A DNA stretch of 64,000 nt from Lentzea atacamensis (GTDB lineage Bacteria; Actinomycetota; Actinomycetes; Mycobacteriales; Pseudonocardiaceae): the NCBI RefSeq assembly GCF_003269295.1, contig NZ_QLTT01000001.1, positions 453,635 to 517,634 on the forward strand, given 5' to 3'. The position numbers and the translations under genes are program-made. The notes beneath the pieces are model-generated. The model was not told where the DNA came from and did no database searches. It was given only the letters and a program-made list of their open reading frames with translations. This document shows positions 39,022-47,462 of the stretch, one piece after another. Within the stretch, counting starts at the first letter, position 1; each line of letters begins with the position of its first letter.

Positions 39022-39865
39022 TCGCGATCTCCTCCCCCACCTTCGTCGCGGCGGCCGTCATGATGTCGAGGTTCCCGGCGTAGGCAGGTAAGAAGTCGCC
39101 CGCGCCCTCGATCTCGACGAAGATCGACACTCGGCCGGCGTCGAACTGCGGCTCGCTCAGCAAGCGGAACCCCGGCACGTACGAGCGGATGTCGGTCTCC
39201 ATCCGCGCGATCGAGTCCGTGATCGCGTCCGGATCGGCGTCCTCGGGGATCGCGCAGAAGATCGTGTCGCGCATGATCATCGGAGGATCCGCCGGGTTGA
39301 GCACGATGATCGCCTTGCCGCGCTCCGCTCCCCCGATCGCCTCGATGCCCTTGCTGGTCGTGCGGGTGAACTCGTCGATGTTGGCCCGCGTCCCCGGTCC
39401 CGCCGACACCGACGCCACGCTCGCGACGATCTCCGCGTACGACACCGGGACGACGCGCGACACCGCGTGCACCATGGGAATCGTGGCCTGGCCACCGCAC
39501 GTGATCAGGTTGATGTTGGGCGCGTCCTGGTGCTCGCCGAGGTTCACCGGGGGCACGACGTACGGCCCGACCGCCGCCGGTGTCAGGTCGATCGCCCGGA
39601 TGCCCGCCTCCGCGTAGCGCGGCGCGTTGGCCCGGTGCACCGCCGCGGACGTCGCCTCGAAGACGACGTCCGGCAGCTCGTCCTGACGCAGCAACCACTC
39701 CACGCCGTCGGCCGACACCTCAAGGCCCAGCGACGCCGCCCGGCGCAGACCCTCGCTGGCCGGGTCGATGCCCACCATCCAGCGCGGTTCCAGCACCGGC
39801 GAGCGCAGGAGCTTGTAGAGCAGGTCGGTGCCGATGTTGCCGGACCCGATGATGGCCGCCTTCAC
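38975..39865 (-). CDS. hsaG: Acylating aldehyde dehydrogenase HsaG
   Basis: This 296-residue DmpF/BphJ-type enzyme has the NAD loop [17 protein letters not shown], the catalytic Cys in [30 protein letters not shown] and [17 protein letters not shown] start at GTG 39865 ([10 protein letters not shown]). The frame stays open upstream only through transposon-derived sequence. The TTCAC that reads back as this GTG start is the inferred left flank of the TnpB element. GGAGG lies 12 bases upstream, inside the element, so translation now depends on element-borne sequence. Confidence 0.88.
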   Translation of the reverse strand: MKAAIIGSGNIGTDLLYKLLRSPVLEPRWMVGIDPASEGLRRAASLGLEVSADGVEWLLRQDELPDVVFEATSAAVHRANAPRYAEAGIRAIDLTPAAVGPYVVPPVNLGEHQDAPNINLITCGGQATIPMVHAVSRVVPVSYAEIVASVASVSAGPGTRANIDEFTRTTSKGIEAIGGAERGKAIIVLNPADPPMIMRDTIFCAIPEDADPDAITDSIARMETDIRSYVPGFRLLSEPQFDAGRVSIFVEIEGAGDFLPAYAGNLDIMTAAATKVGEEIANAAASDSAADRHVTA

Positions 39866-39928
39866 AGAGACCACCAGCCTCCGCCGCAGGCGCTGCGCAC
39901 AATTCGATGGTCGGGCGTCGTGCTCATC

Positions 39929-41161
39929 ATGGCTCCCGGTAAATTGCGTATCGTTAGGACGGCGTACAGGTGCCGGGCTTACCCGACCCCCGAACAAGCT
40001 GCGGTGTTCAACGGCACTTTCGGTTGTGTACGCCTGGTGTGGAACAGGACCCTGAGCGAGCGGAGTGACCGTTACCGCGACAGTGGTGCGCGCACCTCGT
40101 ACAAGCAGACCTCCGCCACTCTCACCGAGTGGAAGCGCACCGAGGAACTCTCGCCCTTGTCGGAAGTTTCCCCGGTTCCGTTGCAACAGACACTGCGCCA
40201 CCAGCACGCAGCGTTCCAGAACTTCTTCGCTCGGCGTGCGCGCTACCCGAAGTTCAAGACCCGCAACGGCCGCCAAACCGCGCACTGCACGCGCTCTGCA
40301 TTCGGAATGCGGCACGGCATGCTGACGCTCGCCAAGACGGGCCTTCCGCTGCGTTTCGTCTGGTCTTTCGCCGATGTGGACGTGACCACGCTCGACCCGG
40401 CGACCGTGGTCATCACCCGTGAACCAGACGGACGCTGGTACGTCACCTTCGCCGTTGATGCCGAAGAGCCCGCGCCCACCGAGCCAGTGGGCCACGCGAC
40501 AGGTGTTGACCTCGGCTTGACGGATCTCCTGGTGACCAGCGACGGCCTGCGGATCGCCAATCCGCGACAGTTTGCCCGCAGAGCACGCAACCTCGCCCGC
40601 TATCAACGCCGAATGGCTCGCTGCCAACGCGGAAGCAACGACCGCCGCAAAGCAAAGACAAGAGTCGCCCGGGTTCACCGGACGATTCGCAACGCACGGC
40701 GAGACTTCCTGCACCGCACGACCACGAACCCGGTGCGTTCGGCTGACCTCATCGCTGTCGAAGACCTGAACGTCGCGGGTATGAGACGCAACCACCACGT
40801 CGCACACGCCATCTCCGACGTCAGTTGGGGGGAGTTCAAGCGGCAACCGGCATACAAATGCGCGCGCGCTGGCCGCACACTGGTGGTCATTGATCGCTGG
40901 TACCCGTCGAGCAAAACGTGCTCGGCCTGCGGGCACCGGCTGACTGAACTGGCTCTGTCCGCTCGGCACTGGCCGTGCCCGTGCTGCCGCACCCTGCACG
41001 ACCGGGACCTCAACGCGGCGAAGAACATCCTTGCGGCTGGTCGAGTCGTAGCCCGAAGCACATCGGGTGATGCCTGCGGAGCTGATGTCAGTCGGCAAGG
41101 GTCCTCCCTTCCGCGATCGGCGATGAACCAGGAATCCTCTGCCGTGAGGCGCAGCCCGTGA
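39929..41161 (+). CDS. tnpB: TnpB, transposon-encoded RNA-guided nuclease
   Basis: This roughly 410-residue TnpB/OrfB protein begins [20 protein letters not shown]. The RuvC-like triad is intact: Asp about 194 in [10 protein letters not shown], Glu about 278 in [10 protein letters not shown] and Asp about 360 in [12 protein letters not shown] zinc ribbon CSACGHRL and CPCCRTLH lies between the last two. The N-terminal wedge/REC region [10 protein letters not shown] is present. The protein looks full length and active. Family members cut DNA using an omega-RNA made from the element's right end. TTG 39953 is an alternative start. Confidence 0.88.
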   Translation: MAPGKLRIVRTAYRCRAYPTPEQAAVFNGTFGCVRLVWNRTLSERSDRYRDSGARTSYKQTSATLTEWKRTEELSPLSEVSPVPLQQTLRHQHAAFQNFFARRARYPKFKTRNGRQTAHCTRSAFGMRHGMLTLAKTGLPLRFVWSFADVDVTTLDPATVVITREPDGRWYVTFAVDAEEPAPTEPVGHATGVDLGLTDLLVTSDGLRIANPRQFARRARNLARYQRRMARCQRGSNDRRKAKTRVARVHRTIRNARRDFLHRTTTNPVRSADLIAVEDLNVAGMRRNHHVAHAISDVSWGEFKRQPAYKCARAGRTLVVIDRWYPSSKTCSACGHRLTELALSARHWPCPCCRTLHDRDLNAAKNILAAGRVVARSTSGDACGADVSRQGSSLPRSAMNQESSAVRRSP

Positions 41162-41217
41162 GGGCCATCCGCCGCAAGGCGGATGGGAAACAGTCAATCG
41201 AATTTCAGGTCTACGGA
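41050..41217 (+). ncRNA. Predicted omega-RNA of the TnpB element with guide into hsaE
   Basis: In TnpB systems the omega-RNA scaffold overlaps the 3' end of tnpB and runs into the right end, with the guide being the first ~16-20 bases of flanking DNA. Here the scaffold would end at 41197 after the terminal hairpin. The guide would begin at 41198 inside the antisense of the last hsaE codons. The 5' limit is a guess; no transcript evidence exists. Confidence 0.35.
41165..41186. repeat. Right-end hairpin of the TnpB element
   Basis: CCATCCGCC and GGCGGATGG form a perfect 9-base-pair stem around a GCAA tetraloop, 11 bases from the inferred right end. Subterminal hairpins near the right end are typical of IS200/IS605 elements, where they are recognised by TnpA, and of the omega-RNA scaffold. 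Confidence 0.75.
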
Positions 41218-41964
41218 GCCGAGTCCGGCGAACTCGGCGTGGAACTCGTCACCCGGCCGCGCGTCGATCGCCCGCGTGCACGAACCGGGCAGCACGATGT
41301 CGCCTGCCAGCAACCGGACGCCGAAGCTCGCGACCTTCTCCGCGAGCCACGCCACCGCGATCGCCGGATCGCCCAGCACCGCGTCACCGCGTCCTTCGGC
41401 GACCACTTCACCGTTGCGCCGCAACGTCGCCGCCACCGCGCCGATGTCCAGTTCGGACGGCCGGACGCGCTCAGAGCCGAGGATGAACCCGGCAGAGGAG
41501 GCGTTGTCCGCGATGGTGTCCTGGAGGCCGATCTTCCAGTCGATGATCCGGCTGTCGATCAGCTCGATGGCCGGCGCGACGAACTCCGTCGCCCGCAGCA
41601 CGTCCTCGACCGTGCAGCCCTCGCCCGGCAGGTCCTGGCTGAGCAGGAACGCGATCTCGACCTCGACCCGCGGGTACAGGTACGCCGAAGCGTCCGCGGT
41701 GCCGGTCAGCTGCATGTCGTCGAGCAGGTGGCCGTAGTCGGGTTCGTCGACGCCCATCATCTGCTGCATCGCGAGCGACGAGAGGCCGACCTTGTGGCCG
41801 ATGACGTCACGGTTGCGGTGCCGGACGTTGAGCAGCTGGATCTCGTAGGCGTCGACCACGTCGATCTCGGGGTACAGCTCGACCAGCGGCTTGATCGGCA
41901 CGCGGTCGCGTTCCGCCACGCGCAGCAGCTCGGCGGCCGCCTCCCTGGACTGGATCGTCAGCAC
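41194..41964 (-). CDS. hsaE: 2-hydroxypentadienoate-type hydratase HsaE
   Basis: This 256-residue hydratase of the MhpD/XylJ/FAH-like family has [37 protein letters not shown] (metal Glu pair) and [11 protein letters not shown]. It hydrates 2-hydroxyhexa-2,4-dienoate. It starts at GTG 41964 with GGAGG 5 bases away and overlaps the kstD-like 3' end by 7 bases. The last codon (GAT) and stop (TGA) straddle the inferred transposon junction, so the stop appears to be supplied by the element. Confidence 0.92.
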   Translation of the reverse strand: MLTIQSREAAAELLRVAERDRVPIKPLVELYPEIDVVDAYEIQLLNVRHRNRDVIGHKVGLSSLAMQQMMGVDEPDYGHLLDDMQLTGTADASAYLYPRVEVEIAFLLSQDLPGEGCTVEDVLRATEFVAPAIELIDSRIIDWKIGLQDTIADNASSAGFILGSERVRPSELDIGAVAATLRRNGEVVAEGRGDAVLGDPAIAVAWLAEKVASFGVRLLAGDIVLPGSCTRAIDARPGDEFHAEFAGLGSVDLKFD

Positions 41965-43433
41965 CTGGCCTCCCCTGCATCTGTTGACCTGGCCACGTGT
42001 TGCCCGGCGCGGCGGCCAGAGAAGACGCAGTCGGCGAGCGCGAGCCCGCTGACGTAGGACTCCGAGCACACGCCGACCGCCGACCGGCCCGCCGCGTACA
42101 GGCCGGGAACTCCTCGCACCTGGCCGGTTTCCTCGTCGACGACGAGTCCGCCCAGCGTGAGCATCGGGCACGGGTAACCGAATCCGGCCTTGATCGAGAC
42201 GTTGATCAGCGAGTACGGCGGCGAACCGAACGGTTCGGGCGTACCGATCCCCGCTTTGGCCGCCACCTCTTCGATCGTCGGTGCGGTGACCATGCCGCGG
42301 CTCAGGAAGTACCGGACCTGCCACCGCTGGAAGGGTGCCGCCTGCGTCCTCACCTGCGCCCGAGCGACCCGCAGGATGTCGTCGTCGACCAGCAGCCAGG
42401 CCTTTCCGCCGCGTTCGGCGATCGCGCTCCCGATGGCCGCGCCGTACCGCGTCGCGTCACCGAACCTGCGCCCTTCTGGGTCGACCAGCACCCCGCGTTG
42501 CAACGCACTGGGCGGCGTGACGAACCGCCACACCGAGATCTTGTCCATTCGCGCGGTCCTGCCACCGGCGGCGACACCGAGCCGGATCCCGCTGCCGTCG
42601 TCGCCGGGCGTGCCGAGCGGGAGGCCACCACGGTAGGCCGGCGAGATCTCGCGCACCCTGTCCCGGTCAGCGATGAACCCGCCCGCCGAGATGACCACTC
42701 CCTGCCGCGCGGACACCGTGACGGGACGGCTGAAGCGCCGTTCCAGCCACGCGGCCAGCGCGAACAGCTTCCTGCCGACGGGCGGGTAGTAGAGCCACGG
42801 CTTGGCGCCCGCCTTGGACAGCATCTCGTGCACGGTCTGCGGCAGGCCGGTCAGCGTCCGGCAGCGCACACCCGTGACCCGGCCGTCGGTCGTGATCAGC
42901 TCCTCGGCACGGGTCTGCGGCATGATCCGCACGCCCGCCCGCCGGGTCGCCTCGGCCAGCCGGGCGAAGAAGACCTTGCCCGAGGTGCCTTTCGCCCTGG
43001 TCCGGTGGCCACGCGGAGCCGGATCGGGCCAGGCGTCCTCGCTGCCGGACTGGTAGAGGTAGTAGTCGTCTGTCGGATAGGAGGTCTTGAACGGGCACAG
43101 GCTCGCGTCGAACGGCACGCCCTGGTCCTCCAGCCAGGCCAGCATCTTGGCGCTGTCCTCGCAGAACCGGCGCAGCGTCGCCTCCGACACCGCGTCCCGG
43201 ACCTCGTGCTTCAGGTAGGAGAACATCGCCTCTGGCGTGTCCGTGACTCCGGCCTCGACCTGCTGTCTCGTGCCACCGCCCGCGTACACGACGCCACCGG
43301 ACAACGCAGTCGCGCCACCACCCGCGAACCGGTCCAGAACCAGCACGGACGCACCGGCCGCCGCGGCTTCGATGGCGGCGCACGCGCCGGCCGCACCAAA
43401 GCCGATGACGATCACGTCAGCGGTGACGTCCAC
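41958..43433 (-). CDS. KstD-like FAD flavoprotein heading the hsa operon
   Basis: This 491-residue flavoprotein has the FAD motif VIVIGFGAAGACAAIEAAAAG, GGGATALSGGVVYAGGGT and a C-terminal GRSAVGVCSESYVSGLALAD. It belongs to the succinate dehydrogenase/fumarate reductase/KstD flavoprotein family but is divergent from both KstDs here. It could be a delta4-(5alpha)- or other 3-ketosteroid dehydrogenase. GTG 43433 has GGGAGG at ideal spacing and is preferred over TTG 43463, which has none. It is coupled to hsaE. Confidence 0.8.
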   Translation of the reverse strand: MDVTADVIVIGFGAAGACAAIEAAAAGASVLVLDRFAGGGATALSGGVVYAGGGTRQQVEAGVTDTPEAMFSYLKHEVRDAVSEATLRRFCEDSAKMLAWLEDQGVPFDASLCPFKTSYPTDDYYLYQSGSEDAWPDPAPRGHRTRAKGTSGKVFFARLAEATRRAGVRIMPQTRAEELITTDGRVTGVRCRTLTGLPQTVHEMLSKAGAKPWLYYPPVGRKLFALAAWLERRFSRPVTVSARQGVVISAGGFIADRDRVREISPAYRGGLPLGTPGDDGSGIRLGVAAGGRTARMDKISVWRFVTPPSALQRGVLVDPEGRRFGDATRYGAAIGSAIAERGGKAWLLVDDDILRVARAQVRTQAAPFQRWQVRYFLSRGMVTAPTIEEVAAKAGIGTPEPFGSPPYSLINVSIKAGFGYPCPMLTLGGLVVDEETGQVRGVPGLYAAGRSAVGVCSESYVSGLALADCVFSGRRAGQHVARSTDAGEARC

Positions 43434-43443
43434 GCGATCCTCC

Positions 43444-43457
43444 CGGAACACGTTCTC
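43444..43457. promoter_or_regulatory. Second KstR-like box ahead of the hsa operon
   Basis: On the minus strand GAGAACGTGTTCCG keeps the perfect GAACGTGTTC palindrome core but loses the flanking T and A. It ends 10 bases before the preferred GTG start and would lie within the leader of transcripts from the 43512 promoter. It may be a secondary operator. Confidence 0.5.
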
Positions 43458-43511
43458 GGTCAACGGACTTGCCTGGAACTCCTACACCATAGCGCCAAAC
43501 CGCCTCAGAAC

Positions 43512-43525
43512 TATAACCTGTTCTA
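43512..43525. promoter_or_regulatory. KstR operator between kstD and the hsa operon
   Basis: TATAACCTGTTCTA matches TnnAACnnGTTnnA completely. TAGTCT follows on the plus strand as a kstD -10 candidate, and TATAGT on the minus strand as an hsa-operon -10 candidate. One operator thus covers both divergent promoters. Confidence 0.88.
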
Positions 43526-43547
43526 GTCTGAGCCTCGGGGAGGTGCG

Positions 43548-45119
43548 ATGTACGACGTGATCGTCGTCGGCAGTGGCGCGGCAGGCATGACAGCCGCCCT
43601 CTGCACCGCTCAACACGGCCTGCGCACCCTCGTCATCGAGAAGGCCGAGCACTTCGGCGGCTCGACCGCGAGGTCCGGCGGCGGCATCTGGGTGCCGAAC
43701 AACCACGTGCTCGCCGGGGCCGGCCAGGCCGACTCGCCGGAGCTGGCCGCCACCTACCTGGAGCACATCGCCGGGGACGTGCCCGCCGAGCTGCGCGAGG
43801 CGTTCCTGGACGCCGGACCGGCCATGCTCGCGTTCGTCTGCGCGCACACGCCGCTGAAGTTCCGCTGGGTCCGCGAGTACGCCGACTACTACCCGGAGGC
43901 GCCCGGCGGACAGCCGCGCGGCCGGTCGGTCGAACCGCTGCCGTTCAACACCAGGCTCCTCGGCGAGGAGATCAAGGACCTCGAACCGCCGTACGTGCCG
44001 ACACCCGCGGGCATCGTGATCACCCAGACCGACTACCGCTGGCTGACGCTGATCGGACGGCATCCCCGCGGCCTCCTGACCGCCGCCAAGGTCTTCGCCC
44101 GCAGGTTCCTGCCGGGCAGACGGCTGACCATGGGCCAGGCGCTGGCAGCGGGCCTGCGCGCCGGGCTGAAGGCGCAGAACGTGGAGATCCGGCTCAACAC
44201 CGCGATGACCGACCTGCACTACGAGAACGGCCGGGTCGCCGGAGTCGTCGTCGGCGACAGGCTGATCACGGCAACGCACGTTGTCCTGGCGTCCGGCGGC
44301 TTCGAGCACAACGAACAGCTGCGCAAACAGCACCAGGACATCGGTACGGAGTGGACGGTCGGCGCGCTGGCCAACACCGGCGACGGCATCGAGGCGGGTG
44401 TCCGGGCGGGCGCGGCCACCGGGCTCATGGACGAGGCGTGGTGGGGACCGTCGGTGCCGTTGCCGCGCGGCCCGTACTTCCTGCTGGCCGAACGCTCACT
44501 GCCAGGCTGTGTGCTGGTCGACGGCACCGGGCGCAGGTTCGTCAACGAGGCGGCGCCCTACATCGACGTGGTGCACGCGATGACCGGCAAGACGTGGCTG
44601 GTGTTCGACCACGCCTACCGCAGCCGCTACCCGTTCTGCGGCCTCCCGCCCCGCCGCCCGCTCCCCCGTCGCTGGCAGGACGCCGTGCTCACCGCACCCA
44701 GCCTCGACGACCTCGCCCAGCAGGCCGATCTGCCGGAGCTCACCGAGACCGTCCGGCGGTTCAACACCCTGGCCGTGGACGGCGACGACACCGACTTCCA
44801 CCGCGGCGACAGCGCGTACGACCGTTACTACGGCGATCCGCGCAACCGCCCGAACCCGAACCTGGCGCCGCTCATGACAGCGCCGTTCTACGCGGTCAAG
44901 ATCGTGCCCGGCGACCTCGGCACCAAGGGCGGCCTGCGCACCGACAGCCGCGCGCGGGTGCTGCGCGAGGACGGTTCGGTGATCGAAGGCCTGTACGCGG
45001 CGGGAAACACCAGCGCGCTGGTGATGGGCCACACCTACGCGGGCGCGGGCGCCACCCTCGGACCGGCGATGACGTTCGGTTATCTCGCCGGCCTCGACAT
45101 CACTGGAGGAACACGATGA
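43548..45119 (+). CDS. kstD: 3-ketosteroid delta1-dehydrogenase KstD
   Basis: This 523-residue FAD enzyme without signal peptide has VIVVGSGAAGMTAAL, GGSTARSGGGIWVPNN, RYYGDPRNRPNPNL, PGDLGTKGGL and HTYAGAGATLGPAMTFGY, in which the Tyr and Gly match active-site residues of characterised KstDs. KstD introduces the C1-C2 double bond, needed with KshAB to open ring B. The start ATG is preceded by GAGGTGCG. Its stop overlaps kshA as ATGA. Confidence 0.93.
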   Translation: MYDVIVVGSGAAGMTAALCTAQHGLRTLVIEKAEHFGGSTARSGGGIWVPNNHVLAGAGQADSPELAATYLEHIAGDVPAELREAFLDAGPAMLAFVCAHTPLKFRWVREYADYYPEAPGGQPRGRSVEPLPFNTRLLGEEIKDLEPPYVPTPAGIVITQTDYRWLTLIGRHPRGLLTAAKVFARRFLPGRRLTMGQALAAGLRAGLKAQNVEIRLNTAMTDLHYENGRVAGVVVGDRLITATHVVLASGGFEHNEQLRKQHQDIGTEWTVGALANTGDGIEAGVRAGAATGLMDEAWWGPSVPLPRGPYFLLAERSLPGCVLVDGTGRRFVNEAAPYIDVVHAMTGKTWLVFDHAYRSRYPFCGLPPRRPLPRRWQDAVLTAPSLDDLAQQADLPELTETVRRFNTLAVDGDDTDFHRGDSAYDRYYGDPRNRPNPNLAPLMTAPFYAVKIVPGDLGTKGGLRTDSRARVLREDGSVIEGLYAAGNTSALVMGHTYAGAGATLGPAMTFGYLAGLDITGGTR

Positions 45120-46258
45120 CGCAGGACGCCGTGCGGACCATCGACACCGGCGCACCTCCGGCGCGGTTCGCGCGCGGCTGGCACTGCCTCGGCCTCGCCG
45201 ACAGCTTCCGCGACGGCAAACCCCATGCCGTGGAGGCGTTCGGCACGAAGCTCGTGGTGTTCGGCACGGAGGACGGCAAGCTCAACGTGCTCGACGGGTA
45301 CTGCCGGCACATGGGAGGCGACCTCACCCAGGGCACCGTCAAGGGCAACACCGTCGCCTGCCCGTTCCACGACTGGCGCTGGGCGGGCAACGGCAAGTGC
45401 GTGGAAATCCCCTACGCCAAACGGGTTCCGCTGCGGGCGCGCACCCGGTCGTGGATCACGATGGAGGAGAACAAGCAGCTCTTCGTGTGGAACGACCCGC
45501 AGGGCAACCCGCCGCCGGAGCACGTGACGATCCCGCGCATCGACGCCGCGTTCAGCGACGAGTGGAGCAACTGGACGTGGGACTCGGTGGTGATCGACAA
45601 CGCGAACTGCCGCGAGATCATCGACAACGTCGTCGACATGGCCCACTTCTTCTACATCCACTTCGCGTTCCCGACGTACTTCAAGAACGTGATGGAAGGC
45701 CATGTCGCCTCGCAGTACCTGACCACGCGCGGACGGCCGGACGTCGCGATGGGCTCGAACTACACCGGTGACGTCGAGGTGCGTTCGGAGGCCTCGTACT
45801 ACGGGCCGTCGTACATGATCGACTACCTGTGGAACGACTACAAGGGCATCGAGATCGAGACGGTGCTGATCAACTGCCACTACCCGATCACGCCCACGTC
45901 GTTCCGGTTGCAGTGGGGCGCGATCGTGAAGAAGCTGCCCGGTGTGTCCGACGAGCACGCGGACAAGATCGCGGCGAAGTTCGCGCGCGGCATCGGTGTC
46001 GGGTTCCTGCAGGACGTGGAGATCTGGCAGAACAAGACCCGCATCGACAACCCGTTGCTGTGCGAGGAGGACGGGCCTGTCTACCAGCTGCGGCGCTGGT
46101 ACGAGCAGTTCTACGTCGACGTGGAGGACGTCACCGACGACATGGTGCGGCGCTTCGAGTTCGAGGTGGACACGAGCCGCGCGGTCGAGGTGTGGGAGAA
46201 GGAGGTCGCCGAGAACCTCGCCCGGAGGGAACCGGCACAGCAGGAGCCGGCGACGTGA
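45116..46258 (+). CDS. kshA: 3-ketosteroid 9alpha-hydroxylase oxygenase KshA
   Basis: This 380-residue Rieske oxygenase has the Rieske pairs YCRHMGGDL and CPFHDWRW (about 66-90) and mononuclear iron ligands in NVVDMAHFFYIHFAFPTYF. It also has the long helical C-terminus typical of KshA. It hydroxylates ring B at C9; with KstD the product opens spontaneously to 3-HSA. GGAGG precedes ATG 45116. KshB lies two genes downstream. Confidence 0.94.
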   Translation: MTQDAVRTIDTGAPPARFARGWHCLGLADSFRDGKPHAVEAFGTKLVVFGTEDGKLNVLDGYCRHMGGDLTQGTVKGNTVACPFHDWRWAGNGKCVEIPYAKRVPLRARTRSWITMEENKQLFVWNDPQGNPPPEHVTIPRIDAAFSDEWSNWTWDSVVIDNANCREIIDNVVDMAHFFYIHFAFPTYFKNVMEGHVASQYLTTRGRPDVAMGSNYTGDVEVRSEASYYGPSYMIDYLWNDYKGIEIETVLINCHYPITPTSFRLQWGAIVKKLPGVSDEHADKIAAKFARGIGVGFLQDVEIWQNKTRIDNPLLCEEDGPVYQLRRWYEQFYVDVEDVTDDMVRRFEFEVDTSRAVEVWEKEVAENLARREPAQQEPAT

Positions 46259-46494
46259 ACGAGCGCGACGAGTTCCTCGTCGGCGGGATGGCGCCGGTGC
46301 GGTGCGACTGCGGAAACCGGGTGCTGGTCAAGAAGAACAGCCCTCAGCACACGAGCGTGCAGTGGCTCAGCGACACGAGCTCCTGCCCCGAGCTGTGCGG
46401 GCCGCGGTCCGCGTTCGTGCCGACGTGCCTGCGGCTGCGCGACAGCATCGAGAAGGCCGTGCGCGACGGGACGCTGGAGGTCGCCGATGGCTGA
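46255..46494 (+). CDS. Small cysteine-rich protein between kshA and kshB
   Basis: A 79-residue product starts at GTG overlapping the kshA stop (GTGA) and ends 8 bases inside kshB. Cysteines fall at 17, 19, 44, 48 and 58, in a pattern VRCDCGN ... SSCPELCGPRSAF. A His lies at 32. The pattern could bind zinc or an Fe-S cluster but is not a recognised ferredoxin. Its strict coupling to both hydroxylase components suggests an assembly, electron-transfer or docking role. I do not recognise it. Confidence 0.65.
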   Translation: MNERDEFLVGGMAPVRCDCGNRVLVKKNSPQHTSVQWLSDTSSCPELCGPRSAFVPTCLRLRDSIEKAVRDGTLEVADG

Positions 46495-47452
46495 GGTGCA
46501 CCGGTTGCGGGTCGACGCCGTGATCGAGGAGACCGAGGACGCCCGCTCGTTCGTGTTGTCCGGCGCCGACTTCGCGCCACGGCCCGGCCAGTTCCTGACC
46601 GTGCGGGCGGGCGACGTGGCGCGCTGCTACTCCCTGTCCAGCGCGCCGGGTGAGCCGTTGAAGATCACGGTCAAGCGGACGCCGGACGGGTACGGCTCGC
46701 ACTGGATGTGCTCCGAGGTTCAGGTCGGCACGGAGCTGGACGTGCTGGCGCCCGCCGGGGTGTTCACGCCTTCCTCGCTGGACGGGTCGTTGCTCGCGTT
46801 CGCGGCCGGCAGCGGGATCACGCCGGTGATGTCCATCATCAGGGCGGTGCTGGCCGAAGCCGGCCGCGTGTTCCTGTTCTACGCCAACCGGGACGAGGGC
46901 TCGGTGATCTTCGCTCGCGAGCTCGACGAGCTGGCGCGGGCCCATCCGGATCGGCTGGTGGTCGTGCACTGGCTGGAGTCGGTGCAGGGCTTGCCGCACG
47001 TGAAAGCGTTGCGTGCGTTCGTCCGGCCTTGTGACGAGGCGTTCGTGTGCGGGCCGGGGCCGTTCATGGAGGCAGCGCGCAAGGCACTGCACGGCGTTCC
47101 GGTCGTGCACATCGAGAAGTTCGTGTCGTTGTCCAGTGATCCGTTCTCCGAGGTGGTACCGGTGGCGGACGATCGACCGGACGCCGTGGTCGAGGTCGAG
47201 CTGGACGGTGAGCACCACCGGTTTCCGTGGCCGGCGCGGACGAAGCTGCTCGACCTGTTGCTGGAGAAGGGGCTCGACGCGCCGTACTCGTGCCGCGAGG
47301 GAGCGTGCAGCGCGTGCGCGTGCCGGCTCGTCGAGGGCGAGGTCAAGATGCTCAACAACGACGTGCTCGACTCCGAGGACATCGCCGACGGCATCGTGCT
47401 GGCGTGCCAGTCGGTTCCGGTCACCGACACCGTGAAGATCACCTACGAGTGA
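46487..47452 (+). CDS. kshB: 3-ketosteroid 9alpha-hydroxylase reductase KshB
   Basis: This 321-residue reductase has a flavin-binding RCYSLSSAPGEPL, an NAD-binding AAGSGITPVMSIIRA and CGPGPFMEAA. A C-terminal plant-type [2Fe-2S] ferredoxin domain follows, with CREGACSACACRL and a fourth Cys in LACQSVP. It passes NADH electrons to KshA. In M. tuberculosis kshB lies near hsaA rather than kshA, so the direct kshA-X-kshB arrangement is a local feature. Confidence 0.93.
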   Translation: MAEVHRLRVDAVIEETEDARSFVLSGADFAPRPGQFLTVRAGDVARCYSLSSAPGEPLKITVKRTPDGYGSHWMCSEVQVGTELDVLAPAGVFTPSSLDGSLLAFAAGSGITPVMSIIRAVLAEAGRVFLFYANRDEGSVIFARELDELARAHPDRLVVVHWLESVQGLPHVKALRAFVRPCDEAFVCGPGPFMEAARKALHGVPVVHIEKFVSLSSDPFSEVVPVADDRPDAVVEVELDGEHHRFPWPARTKLLDLLLEKGLDAPYSCREGACSACACRLVEGEVKMLNNDVLDSEDIADGIVLACQSVPVTDTVKITYE

Positions 47453-47462
47453 GGGGCGCCTG

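Larger units (their letters stand above)
39866..41197 (+). mobile_element. IS200/IS605-family (IS1341-type) TnpB element
   Basis: A single rightward tnpB gene with no adjacent Y1 transposase gene sits between hsaE and hsaG. I infer the ends from structure. The left flank TTCAC (39861-39865) looks like the required TnpB/TnpA target motif, and the right end closes with GTCAA after a 9-base-pair hairpin. Deleting 39866-41197 recreates a GTGA stop/start overlap between hsaE and hsaG, the coupling style used throughout this operon. Boundaries are inference, the element's nature is not. Confidence 0.8.

Noticed and set aside
39467..39928. N-terminal extension of tnpB into hsaG antisense
   Set aside because: TnpB homology begins around 39950; the preceding frame is antisense to the conserved HsaG Cys region.
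38975..41197. A 740-residue leftward frame joining HsaG to transposon sequence
   Set aside because: Everything upstream of 39865 is antisense to tnpB and element DNA; the HsaG family start is at [10 protein letters not shown].
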